Assembly: GCA_030621075.1 (NCBI GenBank)
Contig: JAUXII010000053.1
Location: forward strand, 1-6,808
Direction: 5' to 3'
Source: Lentimicrobiaceae bacterium
GTDB taxonomy: Bacteria > Bacteroidota > Bacteroidia > Bacteroidales > JAGONC01
Length of the DNA: 6,808 nucleotides
Below are positions 1 through 6,530 of the stretch, one piece after another. The position numbers and the translations under genes are program-made. Under the pieces are notes generated by a model. The model saw only the letters and a list, made by a program, of their open reading frames with translations. It did no database searches and was not told where the DNA came from. Numbering within the stretch: the stretch's first letter is position 1; each line of letters opens with the position of its first letter.

Positions 1-35
1 CCATTAGAAATGAGGCGTTGAGCGAGATCATTCAT
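1..35 (-). CDS. Possible 5' end of an unidentified downstream gene (partial)
   Basis: After the lipoprotein stop codon the minus strand has two overlapping frames that start with ATG and stay open to the window edge. One starts at 35 (MNDLAQRLISNG) and the other at 31 (MISLNASFLM). The first frame is also open further upstream, overlapping the end of the lipoprotein gene back to an in-frame TGA. A start 20-24 bases after the preceding stop would fit a co-transcribed gene. With only 10-12 residues I cannot say which frame is real or name a product. Confidence 0.3.
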   Translation of the reverse strand, partial: MNDLAQRLISN

Positions 36-55
36 TGTATCAACAGATGTGGTGA

Positions 56-1798
56 TTAAATCTCCATCGATTCTTCTGAAATCCAATTTGGACGTATTTC
101 AATTAACTTATTGAAGAACAATACATTTTCTGGTTGTTTCTTTTCAATGTAGTTTCCGGTATCCCATCTGCCATTGTTGTTTCTGTCGAAAATCACTTTG
201 ATTTTGTATTTTCCCGGCAATAGGTTGTTGTAAGAAATAGGCATGCCTACTGAAATAGGCCCTTCATTAATTACCATATCATTTTCATTAAGCAACTGAA
301 TGATGATTTGATGAGCCAATTCTTCAGTGATTGTTAAATCCAGGATTAGTTGGCCATATTCACTATATGATCTTGTTTTAAAACTTACAACAATACTATC
401 GTTATGGTTTCCCAGGATATCAGTTAACGAAGAATCGGGTATGATCAACTGATAATTCATATCTTCTTTCCATTTGTGATCGACGACAATCCGCCGTTGT
501 AACTCGTTGTCAAATGATACTTCCGGAAGTAAAGTATCGTGGTCTTCAATCATAATCACCCCGGAGAAGTCGTATGACCGAATGGGGTAGGGGCTGGTCA
601 ATATTAATGGCTTAAAAGGAGCCTGCAATTTTGATTTTAATACTGTCGACTCCAGTTTAATTGTTTCATCTTTAGTTGATTGGCTTGCTCTTCTTCGTCT
701 TTGCTCCGGAGGCTTGGTTACTACTTCAACAGTATCCAGAACAAGGCCATTATCTTTTATCTCAAGGGTAAGTGTATCAGGAACGGGCTCCATGATCCAT
801 ATCGTCATCGTGTCTTTCATGGAGGTAAATTCTTTGGCCATCCATGTTTCAGGTAAAGAGTTATCAATTGGTGTTACCAATGGATCAATGGTCGGAAACC
901 TGAAAATAAAATTAATATTGTTTGCTTTGACAAGGCTATATTCGATTAATCGTTGAATAGAATCAATTTCTTCAAATAAATGTAACCGGATTGATTCAGG
1001 AAGAATACCAATAAGAGAATCACCGGAAGTGGTATCGTTTAAATGAACAGGGTAACCCGGATTTACTAAACTGTCGGAAAATGCTATCCATTCATTAGGC
1101 AGGTCATATAAGTAATTACTGTTTGCATCATTTAATGCGAAAATTTTATAAGGTAGGTTTTTCAGGTTTTGAAACTCAAAAAACCCCTCTTTATCAGACT
1201 TAGAAATATAATAAGGCCTGTCGAGGTAAGGAATCGAATCTATATTTTCAATATAAAGCATAACCCATACATCTTCGGCAGGAGCAACATCAAAAGCATC
1301 AACAACCTGCCCTCTCAATATCATCGAGTCAATCGTAATTCCAGTTGAGAAAACATATTTGAAGTTATCTAAAGGATTATTTTCTGTTATGTCAGATACA
1401 GCATCACCAAAATAGATAGAATAAGTTGTGGCTTCTTTAAAAATCTCATTAAACTTAATAACTAAAGTCTTGCCTCTTAATTTATATTCAGGTGTTTCCT
1501 TAAAAGGAGGGGAAATAATAATTTGCTCGTTTGGGCTATTAAGCTGCACATATTCATTAAAATTTAATTGGATGTTGTTCCCTGAAAATTCAGTGGAAAA
1601 GTTTAGCGGCACTGCCTCCTCCACAATGGGGGGAGTAGTATCTTTAGGGCCACCTGTTGGGGAAAGTGGATTGGCACAGGAGAAGGTGATGATTGCCAGG
1701 GTGGTGTATATTAGTAGGCGGTAGGCGGTAGGCGGTAGCCGGTAGGCGGTAGCCGGTAGGCGGTAGCCAGTAGCCAGGATTGAACCTTTGTCGGACAT
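56..1798 (-). CDS. Ig-like domain lipoprotein with repeat-encoded signal peptide
   Basis: This is a predicted lipoprotein of 580 residues, probably attached to a membrane on the periplasmic or outer face. The role of the family is unknown to me. The chosen start is ATG at 1798; a TTG three codons upstream is possible, but no usual start lies between 1798 and the lipid cysteine. The signal peptide has a long n-region (residues 1-27) made largely of Tyr-Arg-Leu-Pro repeats, a hydrophobic core (28-40) and Cys41. The lipobox (ITFSC) is weak. The mature part begins with a proline/glycine segment ending in GGPKD. It continues with an SbsA-type bacterial Ig-like domain (about 53-150), a carboxypeptidase-regulatory-like beta domain (about 152-240), a middle region containing four arginines (367-370), and a C-terminal beta domain (about 490-570). 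Two Asp/Asn loops (224-232 and 538-546) resemble calcium-binding loops. The architecture matches Ig-like lipoproteins widespread in Bacteroidota. An exact -7 box lies upstream at 1825-1832. Confidence 0.85.
   Translation of the reverse strand: MSDKGSILATGYRLPATAYRLPPTAYRLLIYTTLAIITFSCANPLSPTGGPKDTTPPIVEEAVPLNFSTEFSGNNIQLNFNEYVQLNSPNEQIIISPPFKETPEYKLRGKTLVIKFNEIFKEATTYSIYFGDAVSDITENNPLDNFKYVFSTGITIDSMILRGQVVDAFDVAPAEDVWVMLYIENIDSIPYLDRPYYISKSDKEGFFEFQNLKNLPYKIFALNDANSNYLYDLPNEWIAFSDSLVNPGYPVHLNDTTSGDSLIGILPESIRLHLFEEIDSIQRLIEYSLVKANNINFIFRFPTIDPLVTPIDNSLPETWMAKEFTSMKDTMTIWIMEPVPDTLTLEIKDNGLVLDTVEVVTKPPEQRRRRASQSTKDETIKLESTVLKSKLQAPFKPLILTSPYPIRSYDFSGVIMIEDHDTLLPEVSFDNELQRRIVVDHKWKEDMNYQLIIPDSSLTDILGNHNDSIVVSFKTRSYSEYGQLILDLTITEELAHQIIIQLLNENDMVINEGPISVGMPISYNNLLPGKYKIKVIFDRNNNGRWDTGNYIEKKQPENVLFFNKLIEIRPNWISEESMEI
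1715..1777. repeat. Tandem heptanucleotide repeat, 9 units of 7 bp
   Basis: On the plus strand nine consecutive 7-bp units follow the order a-a-a-b-a-b-a-c-c, where a is TAGGCGG, b is TAGCCGG and c is TAGCCAG. The block is GC-rich in an AT-rich setting. It lies wholly inside the lipoprotein gene and is read on the minus strand as the cyclic heptapeptide Y-R-L-P-x-T-A. Since 7 is 1 modulo 3, every frame through the repeat gives essentially the same peptide cycle, and no frame contains a stop. The 63-bp total is a multiple of 3, so the present copy number keeps the gene in frame. Neighbouring a and b units can form 3-bp GGC/GCC stems with 4-base loops. Confidence 0.95.
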
Positions 1799-1824
1799 TG
1801 AAAACAATAGTATTAATTAGTATA

Positions 1825-1851
1825 CAAACCTACATTAAAAACCATTATCAA
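1825..1851 (-). promoter_or_regulatory. Bacteroidota-type promoter of the lipoprotein gene
   Basis: The minus strand reads TAGGTTTG at 1832-1825, an exact TAnnTTTG -7 box, 26 bases before the ATG at 1798. The nearest upstream TTG (1851-1849) is only 16 bases away, shorter than the usual 19-21, so the -33 element is uncertain. Transcription would start near 1818. Confidence 0.5.
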
Positions 1852-1884
1852 TGAAATTTGATTTTAATATTACTAATTTTTGTC

Positions 1885-1914
1885 TTGATACCTAAAGGTT
1901 ATTCATTATTTTTG
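1885..1914 (+). promoter_or_regulatory. Bacteroidota-type promoter of the acyl-CoA synthetase gene
   Basis: An exact -7 box, TATTTTTG, lies at 1907-1914. A TTG at 1885-1887 sits 19 bases upstream, matching the Bacteroidota -33/-7 arrangement. This is the best full promoter in the window. Transcription would start near 1920. That supports the ATG at 1964 over the GTG at 1931, which would lie only about 10 bases from the transcript start. Confidence 0.6.
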
Positions 1915-1963
1915 ATGTACAGTATAAAAAGTGCACTCCAAAATTCTAAAGACGAAAGATAAA

Positions 1964-3535
1964 ATGCAACATAAAACAAAAAAAAGTATTTTTCGAACCG
2001 AGTTGACCCCGGTTAGTTTTTTACACCGTAGCTCTTATATGTTTCCTGCCAAAACCGCAGTAGTCTATGGCGACAGGCGTTACACATATAGAGAATTTGC
2101 AGAACGTGTAAACCGCCTGGCGTCGCATTTAAGAAGGTTAGGGTTAAAGAAACATGAGAAAGTTGCTTTTTTATGTCCGAATATTCCCGCTTTGCTTGAG
2201 GCTCATTTTGCCGTTCCGGCCGCCGGTGGCATCCTTGTTACGATCAATATCCGGTTAAGCACTGATGAGATTAGTTATATGCTCGAGCATTCCGGGGCCC
2301 GGTTTCTGTTTGTCGACCTGGAATTAAAACCGCTGATTGATCAGCTGGATACTTCACATCTTCATGTTGTACGTGTTGATGATACCGGTGAGGATGATGA
2401 CCCCTATGAAATGTTTATTGCAAAAGGGTCTCCTAAATCATTTGAAAGTTGGTTGGATGACGAAGAAGAGGCTATTTCATTAAATTATACTTCAGGAACC
2501 ACCGGCCAGCCCAAAGGAGTGATTTATACGCACCGGGGTGCATACCTGAATGCCCTTGGCAGTGTGGTTGAAATTGGCATGAACTCAACCTCTGTTTATT
2601 TGTGGACCCTTCCAATGTTTCATTGTAATGGTTGGTGTTTCACCTGGGCCGTGACTGCTGTTGCCGGCACACATATTTGTTTGCGTAAAGCAGATCCGGC
2701 TAAAATATGGGAGCTGATAAATAAGGAAAGCGTAACTCATTTAAATGGAACACCAACGGTATTTAATATATTGGTTAACCACACCAAAGCCAAAGCGGTT
2801 TATCATCCTGTGACGGTTACTCTTGGTGGGGCTCCTCCTTCTCCAACATTGTTAGAAAAAATAAGAACCTTGAATTTTCAACCAATTCATACATATGGAT
2901 TGACGGAGACATATGGCCCGTACACGATTTGTGAATGGCATTCGGAATGGGATAACTTCCCCTTGGATGAACAAGCCCGCCTTCGTGCCAGGCAGGGACA
3001 GGCATATATAACAGCTGACCTGGTTCGGGTTGTTGATGAACAGATGAACGATATACCCCGCGATGGAAAAACAATGGGTGAAGTATTGATGCGTGGTAAT
3101 AACGTAATGAAAGAATATTTTAATGACGCCGAAACCACCAACCATCTGTTTCGGGATGGGTGGTTCCATACAGGTGACCTTGCCGTTTTGCACCCGGATG
3201 GGTATATTGAGTTGCGCGACCGGTTAAAGGATATTATTATTTCAGGAGGAGAAAATATTTCAACGATAGAAGTTGAGCAGGCAATTGTAAAACATCCGGC
3301 TGTTTTAGAGTGTGCCGTTGTTGGATTCCCGGATGAGAAATGGGGTGAAAGGCCAAAAGCATTTGTATCTTTGAAGAAAGGCGCCAGGGTTACTGAATCA
3401 GAGATCATCTCTTTCTGTAAAAACCAGATAGCCCGCTTTAAGTGCCCTGATTCTGTTGCGTTTGGAAATATCCCAAAAACCTCAACCGGCAAGGTGCAGA
3501 AATATCTTCTGCGCGGGAAAGAGAGAGGGGAATAA
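1964..3535 (+). CDS. AMP-dependent acyl-CoA synthetase (acyl-activating enzyme)
   Basis: This enzyme of 523 residues activates a carboxylic or fatty acid with ATP to an acyl-adenylate and transfers it to coenzyme A; it is probably cytoplasmic. The adenylate-forming motifs appear in order. The phosphate-binding loop [11 protein letters not shown] is at 175-185, the acyl-pocket region PMFHCNGW at 217-224, and TYGLTE at 310-315. WFHTGD spans 400-405 with the ribose-binding Asp405, and Arg420 opens the hinge segment DRLKD. The conserved SGGEN is at 427-431 and the catalytic Lys510 lies in the C-terminal STGK motif. The PMFHCNGW motif and the CEWHSEWD segment after TYGLTE resemble the plant AAE/short- and medium-chain acyl-CoA synthetase group rather than acetyl-CoA synthetase. 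The exact substrate cannot be read from sequence. I chose ATG 1964 over GTG 1931 because the 11 extra residues are unremarkable and the predicted transcript starts near 1920. The length is normal and no key residue is missing. Confidence 0.92.
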   Translation: MQHKTKKSIFRTELTPVSFLHRSSYMFPAKTAVVYGDRRYTYREFAERVNRLASHLRRLGLKKHEKVAFLCPNIPALLEAHFAVPAAGGILVTINIRLSTDEISYMLEHSGARFLFVDLELKPLIDQLDTSHLHVVRVDDTGEDDDPYEMFIAKGSPKSFESWLDDEEEAISLNYTSGTTGQPKGVIYTHRGAYLNALGSVVEIGMNSTSVYLWTLPMFHCNGWCFTWAVTAVAGTHICLRKADPAKIWELINKESVTHLNGTPTVFNILVNHTKAKAVYHPVTVTLGGAPPSPTLLEKIRTLNFQPIHTYGLTETYGPYTICEWHSEWDNFPLDEQARLRARQGQAYITADLVRVVDEQMNDIPRDGKTMGEVLMRGNNVMKEYFNDAETTNHLFRDGWFHTGDLAVLHPDGYIELRDRLKDIIISGGENISTIEVEQAIVKHPAVLECAVVGFPDEKWGERPKAFVSLKKGARVTESEIISFCKNQIARFKCPDSVAFGNIPKTSTGKVQKYLLRGKERGE

Positions 3536-3544
3536 ATTTATTAC

Positions 3545-3552
3545 TATTTTTG
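3545..3552 (+). promoter_or_regulatory. Candidate -7 box before gpmA
   Basis: The sequence is TATTTTTG, an exact TAnnTTTG match in the 32-base gap after the acyl-CoA synthetase stop. No TTG lies 19-21 bases upstream; that stretch is purine-rich. If used, transcription would start about 8-10 bases before the ATG at 3568, giving a very short leader. Read-through from the upstream gene is also possible. Confidence 0.4.
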
Positions 3553-3567
3553 GCACAAATTTATATT

Positions 3568-4311
3568 ATGAAAAGACTCGTTTTAATACGCCATGGCCAA
3601 AGTACCTGGAACAAAGAAAACAGGTTTACGGGATGGACTGATGTTGACCTTTCTGAAAAAGGCGTGGAAGAAGCACGTGAAGCCGGAAGAGTGTTTAAAA
3701 AAGAGGGATTTTACTTTGAGGTTGCTTACACTTCCTTTCTGAAAAGAGCTATAAAAACACTTTGGCTGGTCCTGGAGGAAATGGATTTGATGTGGATCCC
3801 GGTTTTTAAAACCTGGCGACTAAATGAAAAGCACTATGGGAACCTGCAAGGATTAAATAAAAAGGAGACGGTAGAGAAATTTGGCGCAGAACAGGTTCTG
3901 AAATGGAGAAGGAGCTATGATATTCCACCCGATCCCGTCAGCGAAGATGATGAACGTCATCCCCGGTTTGATTCTAAATACGCGTCACTTGATAAATCTC
4001 AAATTCCTTCAACCGAGGCGCTCAAACAAACGGTAGAACGAATGATCCCATTTTGGGAAAGTGATATTTCAAAGTCGCTCAAACGCTACAACGATGTGCT
4101 GGTAGCTGCTCATGGAAACAGCTTGCGTGCAGTGGTGAAACATTTAAAAAACATAAGCGACGAAGAAATTGTCAGGTTGAATCTACCAACCGGCATTCCT
4201 TATGTTTTTGAGTTTGATGATGACCTGAACCTGCTGAAAGACTATTTTATTGGAGATGAAGAGGAAATCAAGAAGTTGATGCAGCAGGTTGCTGATCAAA
4301 CGAAGAGGTAA
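3568..4311 (+). CDS. gpmA: 2,3-bisphosphoglycerate-dependent phosphoglycerate mutase
   Basis: This cytoplasmic enzyme interconverts 3-phosphoglycerate and 2-phosphoglycerate in glycolysis and gluconeogenesis through a phosphohistidine intermediate. The 247 residues compare with about 250 in E. coli GpmA. The signature [10 protein letters not shown] is at 6-15 with His9 as the phosphorylated histidine. The other active-site residues are in place: Arg60 (LKRAI), Glu87 (RLNEKHYG), Arg114-Arg115, and His182 with Asn184 in AAHGNSLRA. The substrate-entry segment GLNKKET is at 95-101. All of these sit two positions before the E. coli numbering, so the core alignment has no gaps. I chose ATG 3568 because the protein then begins immediately before the conserved KRLVLIRHG strand; a TTG at 3550 overlaps the putative -7 box and is unlikely. 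The gene follows the acyl-CoA synthetase by 32 bases on the same strand and converges on nadD. Confidence 0.96.
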   Translation: MKRLVLIRHGQSTWNKENRFTGWTDVDLSEKGVEEAREAGRVFKKEGFYFEVAYTSFLKRAIKTLWLVLEEMDLMWIPVFKTWRLNEKHYGNLQGLNKKETVEKFGAEQVLKWRRSYDIPPDPVSEDDERHPRFDSKYASLDKSQIPSTEALKQTVERMIPFWESDISKSLKRYNDVLVAAHGNSLRAVVKHLKNISDEEIVRLNLPTGIPYVFEFDDDLNLLKDYFIGDEEEIKKLMQQVADQTKR

Positions 4312-4332
4312 AACCTTTCATTAATCTGTCAC

Positions 4333-4371
4333 CTCAACCCCTGCTCCTCAAAAGAAGAAGGGGCTTTGGAG
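4333..4371. terminator. Imperfect palindrome between convergent genes, possible bidirectional terminator
   Basis: CTCAACCCCT at 4333-4342 faces AGGGGCTTTGGAG at 4359-4371. The CCCCT/AGGGG core pairs perfectly, and the outer CTCAA/TTTGGAG arms pair with two single-base bulges, around a loop of about 16 bases. It lies in the 64-base gap between the gpmA stop (4311) and the nadD stop (4376), where both strands need a transcription end. There is no clear T-run on either side, so it is not a classical intrinsic terminator. It may instead be a copy of a dispersed palindromic intergenic repeat. Confidence 0.4.
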
Positions 4372-4375
4372 TAGT

Positions 4376-4966
4376 CTATCCGTAAAAATGCATGTCGATG
4401 ATATAGTCGTATATCTTATCCGGTAACAGGAACGAAACATTCTTTCCCTCTTTGATCGATTGCCTGATGAAGCTGGCAGAGATATCCATCATAGGGGCTT
4501 TTGTGAATTGTATTGCAGGGTGATCGTGATATGGATGTTCCCCTGTTTCAGGCCTTGGATAAATATACAATTCAAAAAAGCGTAAGATCTCTTCGTAATT
4601 TTTCCATTTATGAAAGGTGGGTAAAATATCGGACCCCGCAATGACGATAAATTGTTTTTGTGGGTATTTATCCTGAAGGTATGCGAGGGTATGGACTGTA
4701 TAAGATGGGCGGGGCATGTTGAACTCAATGTTGGATGCTTTCAGGCGGTAATTGTTTTCAATAGCCAGATTGACCATATAATACCTATGATTGCCGGCCA
4801 GCAGGCTTTTTTTATCCTTGAGTGGGTTTTCAGGTGAAATGACAAACCAGACCTCTTCCAGGTCTGTAAATTCAAGCATGTAATTTGCTATCACCAAATG
4901 ACCTATGTGTATTGGATTAAAAGATCCAAAAAACAGGCCGGTTTTATGCCTTATCAATTTTGCCAT
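4376..4966 (-). CDS. nadD: Nicotinate-nucleotide adenylyltransferase
   Basis: This enzyme transfers AMP from ATP to nicotinate mononucleotide, giving deamido-NAD, a late cytoplasmic step of NAD synthesis. The 196-residue length is usual for NadD. The nucleotidyltransferase signature GSFNPIHIGH is at 14-23, with both catalytic histidines (His20, His23). Further family motifs are SPENPLK at 44-50, MPRPSYTVHTL at 84-94, GSD at 111-113, the FHKW segment at 118-121, and ISASFIR (162-168), the C-terminal ISxxxIR motif that binds ATP phosphates. The gene is the last of the yicC-gmk-nadD set, 23 bases after the gmk stop. It has a recognisable GAGGAG Shine-Dalgarno sequence, unlike the other starts here. 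The protein ends 64 bases from convergent gpmA. Confidence 0.95.
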   Translation of the reverse strand: MAKLIRHKTGLFFGSFNPIHIGHLVIANYMLEFTDLEEVWFVISPENPLKDKKSLLAGNHRYYMVNLAIENNYRLKASNIEFNMPRPSYTVHTLAYLQDKYPQKQFIVIAGSDILPTFHKWKNYEEILRFFELYIYPRPETGEHPYHDHPAIQFTKAPMMDISASFIRQSIKEGKNVSFLLPDKIYDYIIDMHFYG

Positions 4967-4977
4967 AGATATTTGAT

Positions 4978-4983
4978 CTCCTC
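4978..4983 (-). promoter_or_regulatory. Shine-Dalgarno sequence of nadD
   Basis: The minus strand reads GAGGAG in the short gap between gmk and nadD, 11 bases before the nadD ATG. It supports the start at 4966. It stands out because the other genes here have no clear purine-rich site, which is common in Bacteroidota. Confidence 0.5.
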
Positions 4984-4989
4984 AATTCG

Positions 4990-5565
4990 TTAGATTTGAT
5001 TTTTTTCTAAAAAGGAGCCAATATTTAATTCAACCTCTGCAATAGCCTCCTCCAGGTTGTTATTCACCACAACAGTATCAAATTTTTCGGCAAAAGCAAC
5101 CTCTCGTTTTGCTTTTTTCAGGCGAATTAGCAGGTTTTCTTCCGTTTCAGTTGATCGTTTCCTGAGTCTGTTTTCTAACACTTCTACCGATGGAGGCATA
5201 ATAAAAATTGCAAGGGCAAGGTGGTTGTAGAATTTTTTTATGTTCAGCCCACCAACCACATCTACATCAAAAATAACATGGTTCCCTGATTCCCAGATCC
5301 GTTGTACTTCCGATTTCAGCGTTCCATAGAAATGATCTTTGTAAACCTCTTCCCACTCTATAAATGCATTTTCCTCTATTTTTTGTTTAAACGATTGGAC
5401 CGACATAAAGTAATAGTCTTTACCATCCACTTCTTCGGGGCGCCTGGCTCTGCTGCTTGCCGAGATGGAAAATTTCAGGTTAAAGCCAGCCTTAAGGAGA
5501 TGTTTTACAATTGTTGTTTTTCCTGCCCCGGAGGGCGCTGAAATGATAATTAGTTTCCCTTCCAT
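4990..5565 (-). CDS. gmk: Guanylate kinase
   Basis: This enzyme phosphorylates GMP to GDP with ATP and is essential for guanine nucleotide supply in the cytoplasm. The 191-residue protein starts MEGKLIIISAPSGAGKTT, and its P-loop (9-18) has Lys16. The GMP-binding segment SSRARRPEEVDGKDYYF (37-53) supplies Arg39, Arg42, Glu45 and Tyr51, followed by Glu70 and the FYGT segment at 79-82. FDVDVVGG (99-106) matches the conserved Asp region. The mobile lid with RLRKRSTETEE (133-143) and the downstream RLKKA are present. In many relatives the GMP segment begins TTRxPR; here it is SSRARR, a mild change. I chose ATG 5565 over GTG 5592 because it gives the normal N-terminus and lies one base after the yicC stop (TGA-T-ATG). 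That spacing, with no Shine-Dalgarno site, suggests translational coupling to yicC. Confidence 0.95.
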   Translation of the reverse strand: MEGKLIIISAPSGAGKTTIVKHLLKAGFNLKFSISASSRARRPEEVDGKDYYFMSVQSFKQKIEENAFIEWEEVYKDHFYGTLKSEVQRIWESGNHVIFDVDVVGGLNIKKFYNHLALAIFIMPPSVEVLENRLRKRSTETEENLLIRLKKAKREVAFAEKFDTVVVNNNLEEAIAEVELNIGSFLEKNQI

Positions 5566-5566
5566 A

Positions 5567-6442
5567 TCAAAGGATATTTGCAAGTTGCTCACGAATTTTT
5601 TCTAACTCATCCTTCATTTGGACAACTAATTTTTGAATTTCTGCATTATTTGCTTTTGCGCCTAACGTGTTGATCTCCCTGCCTATTTCCTGTACAATAA
5701 AAGTGAGCTTTTTCCCAACAGAACCTGGTGCATTTACAGTATCTAAGAAATATTCACAATGCTTTTTTAATCGTATTTTTTCTTCCGTAATATCCAGCTT
5801 CTCCAGGTAATAGATCAATTCTTGTTCAAAACGATTTTTATCAACAGTGATACTGTTTTTTAAGTTGTTCAGCGCAGCTAAAAGGTCTTCTCTTTTCTTT
5901 TTTATTCGATCTTGTTCGTATGGAGCTATTTCTGATAAATAATTAATAATAAATTGAATACGTGCGATAAGATCTTTCTCTAATGAACTACCCTCTTCTA
6001 TCCGATATGCAATGACCTTATCAAGGGTTATGTTTATTGTTTTTTTAATGACTTCCCACTCTTCCGGATTAAGCTTTTCGATTTCAGGATGCAGTACATC
6101 AGGTAGCTTGACCAGTACGGGTAGAAACTCGTCAAAATCATCTTCTCCAATATCATCGGCCAGGGATTTCAGGTCTTTGTAGTATTTTTTTGCCAGAGAC
6201 TGATTTAAGGAAAAATTACTCTTGTCTCCAATGTTTTCGATAAATAATTGAAAATCAATCTTTCCTCGTTCGAGCTTTTCGTGCAACAGGTGCCGGACTT
6301 CAATATCTTTTTCCCTGTATAAAGCAGGCGATTTGATGGTGATGTCAGCCAGCTTGCTGTTCAGCGTACGAATTTCGATGGTAATTGTTTTTTCGGGCAG
6401 TGAAACCAGTTCCTTTCCGTAGCCCGTCATAGAACGTAACAT
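5567..6442 (-). CDS. yicC: YicC/YloC family endoribonuclease
   Basis: This 291-residue protein belongs to the YicC/YloC family, for which endoribonuclease activity has been reported in bacteria. The RNA targets in this organism are unknown. The N-terminal YicC domain (about 1-155) begins with the family hallmark SMTGYGK (4-10), followed by the RTLNSK segment (25-30) and R-x-E-E-G-x-x-L (147-154). A charged, helical middle (about 155-205) leads to the C-terminal DUF1732-type domain. That domain carries KLDITEEKIRLKKH (215-228) and the strongly conserved QEIGREINTLGAKANN (251-266). The length matches E. coli YicC (287). I chose ATG 6442 because the protein then starts MLRSMTGYG like its relatives; a TTG at 6487 would add 15 residues from the promoter region. 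The gene heads an operon with gmk and nadD, and yicC next to gmk is a common pairing (yloC-gmk in Bacillus). Confidence 0.94.
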   Translation of the reverse strand: MLRSMTGYGKELVSLPEKTITIEIRTLNSKLADITIKSPALYREKDIEVRHLLHEKLERGKIDFQLFIENIGDKSNFSLNQSLAKKYYKDLKSLADDIGEDDFDEFLPVLVKLPDVLHPEIEKLNPEEWEVIKKTINITLDKVIAYRIEEGSSLEKDLIARIQFIINYLSEIAPYEQDRIKKKREDLLAALNNLKNSITVDKNRFEQELIYYLEKLDITEEKIRLKKHCEYFLDTVNAPGSVGKKLTFIVQEIGREINTLGAKANNAEIQKLVVQMKDELEKIREQLANIL

Positions 6443-6463
6443 AGTATAAATGTTTAGTATTAG

Positions 6464-6471
6464 CAAAGATA
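6464..6471 (-). promoter_or_regulatory. -7 box of the yicC-gmk-nadD operon
   Basis: The minus strand reads TATCTTTG, an exact TAnnTTTG match, 21 bases before the yicC ATG. No TTG stands at the expected 19-21 base spacing upstream, so the -33 element is missing or degenerate. Transcription would start near 6458. Confidence 0.5.
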
Positions 6472-6496
6472 ACAAAAAATTCTGCAAGGATTTTCA

Positions 6497-6504
6497 TACC
6501 TTTG
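6497..6504 (+). promoter_or_regulatory. -7 box of the phospholipase D-like gene
   Basis: The plus strand reads TACCTTTG, an exact TAnnTTTG match, 26 bases before the GTG start at 6531. No clear TTG lies 19-21 bases upstream. The box is 25 bases from the opposing yicC -7 box, so the two divergent promoters overlap in their upstream parts and may compete for RNA polymerase. Confidence 0.5.
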
Positions 6505-6530
6505 ACGAATACAATTCAATCTGTTGACCT

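Noticed and set aside
1715..1777. CRISPR array or riboswitch explanation for the GC-rich repeat
   Set aside because: The units are 7 bp, directly adjacent and without spacers, so this is a simple tandem repeat. It is translated and has no conserved riboswitch features.
1851..1895. A 14-codon plus-strand frame (MKFDFNITNFCLDT) in the divergent intergenic region
   Set aside because: It lies upstream of the best plus-strand promoter, is AT-rich, has no ribosome site, and a frame this short is expected by chance.
1931..1963. GTG at 1931 as the start of the acyl-CoA synthetase
   Set aside because: It would sit about 10 bases from the predicted transcript start and adds 11 residues without family similarity. 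ATG 1964 is the better choice.
2887..3492. A 201-codon open frame antisense to the acyl-CoA synthetase
   Set aside because: It lies entirely opposite the strongly conserved C-terminal half of the enzyme, shows no recognisable domain, and has no promoter or ribosome site of its own.
1964..3535. Horizontal transfer of the acyl-CoA synthetase because parts look more GC-rich than the neighbours
   Set aside because: The difference seen by eye is modest and I did not compute composition; strongly conserved enzymes often show it. It has a native-type promoter and no mobile element borders.
6443..6487. TTG at 6487 as the yicC start, adding a hydrophobic N-terminus
   Set aside because: The extra residues come from promoter sequence including the TATCTTTG box, and the family starts at the MxRSMTGYG motif, which ATG 6442 gives directly.
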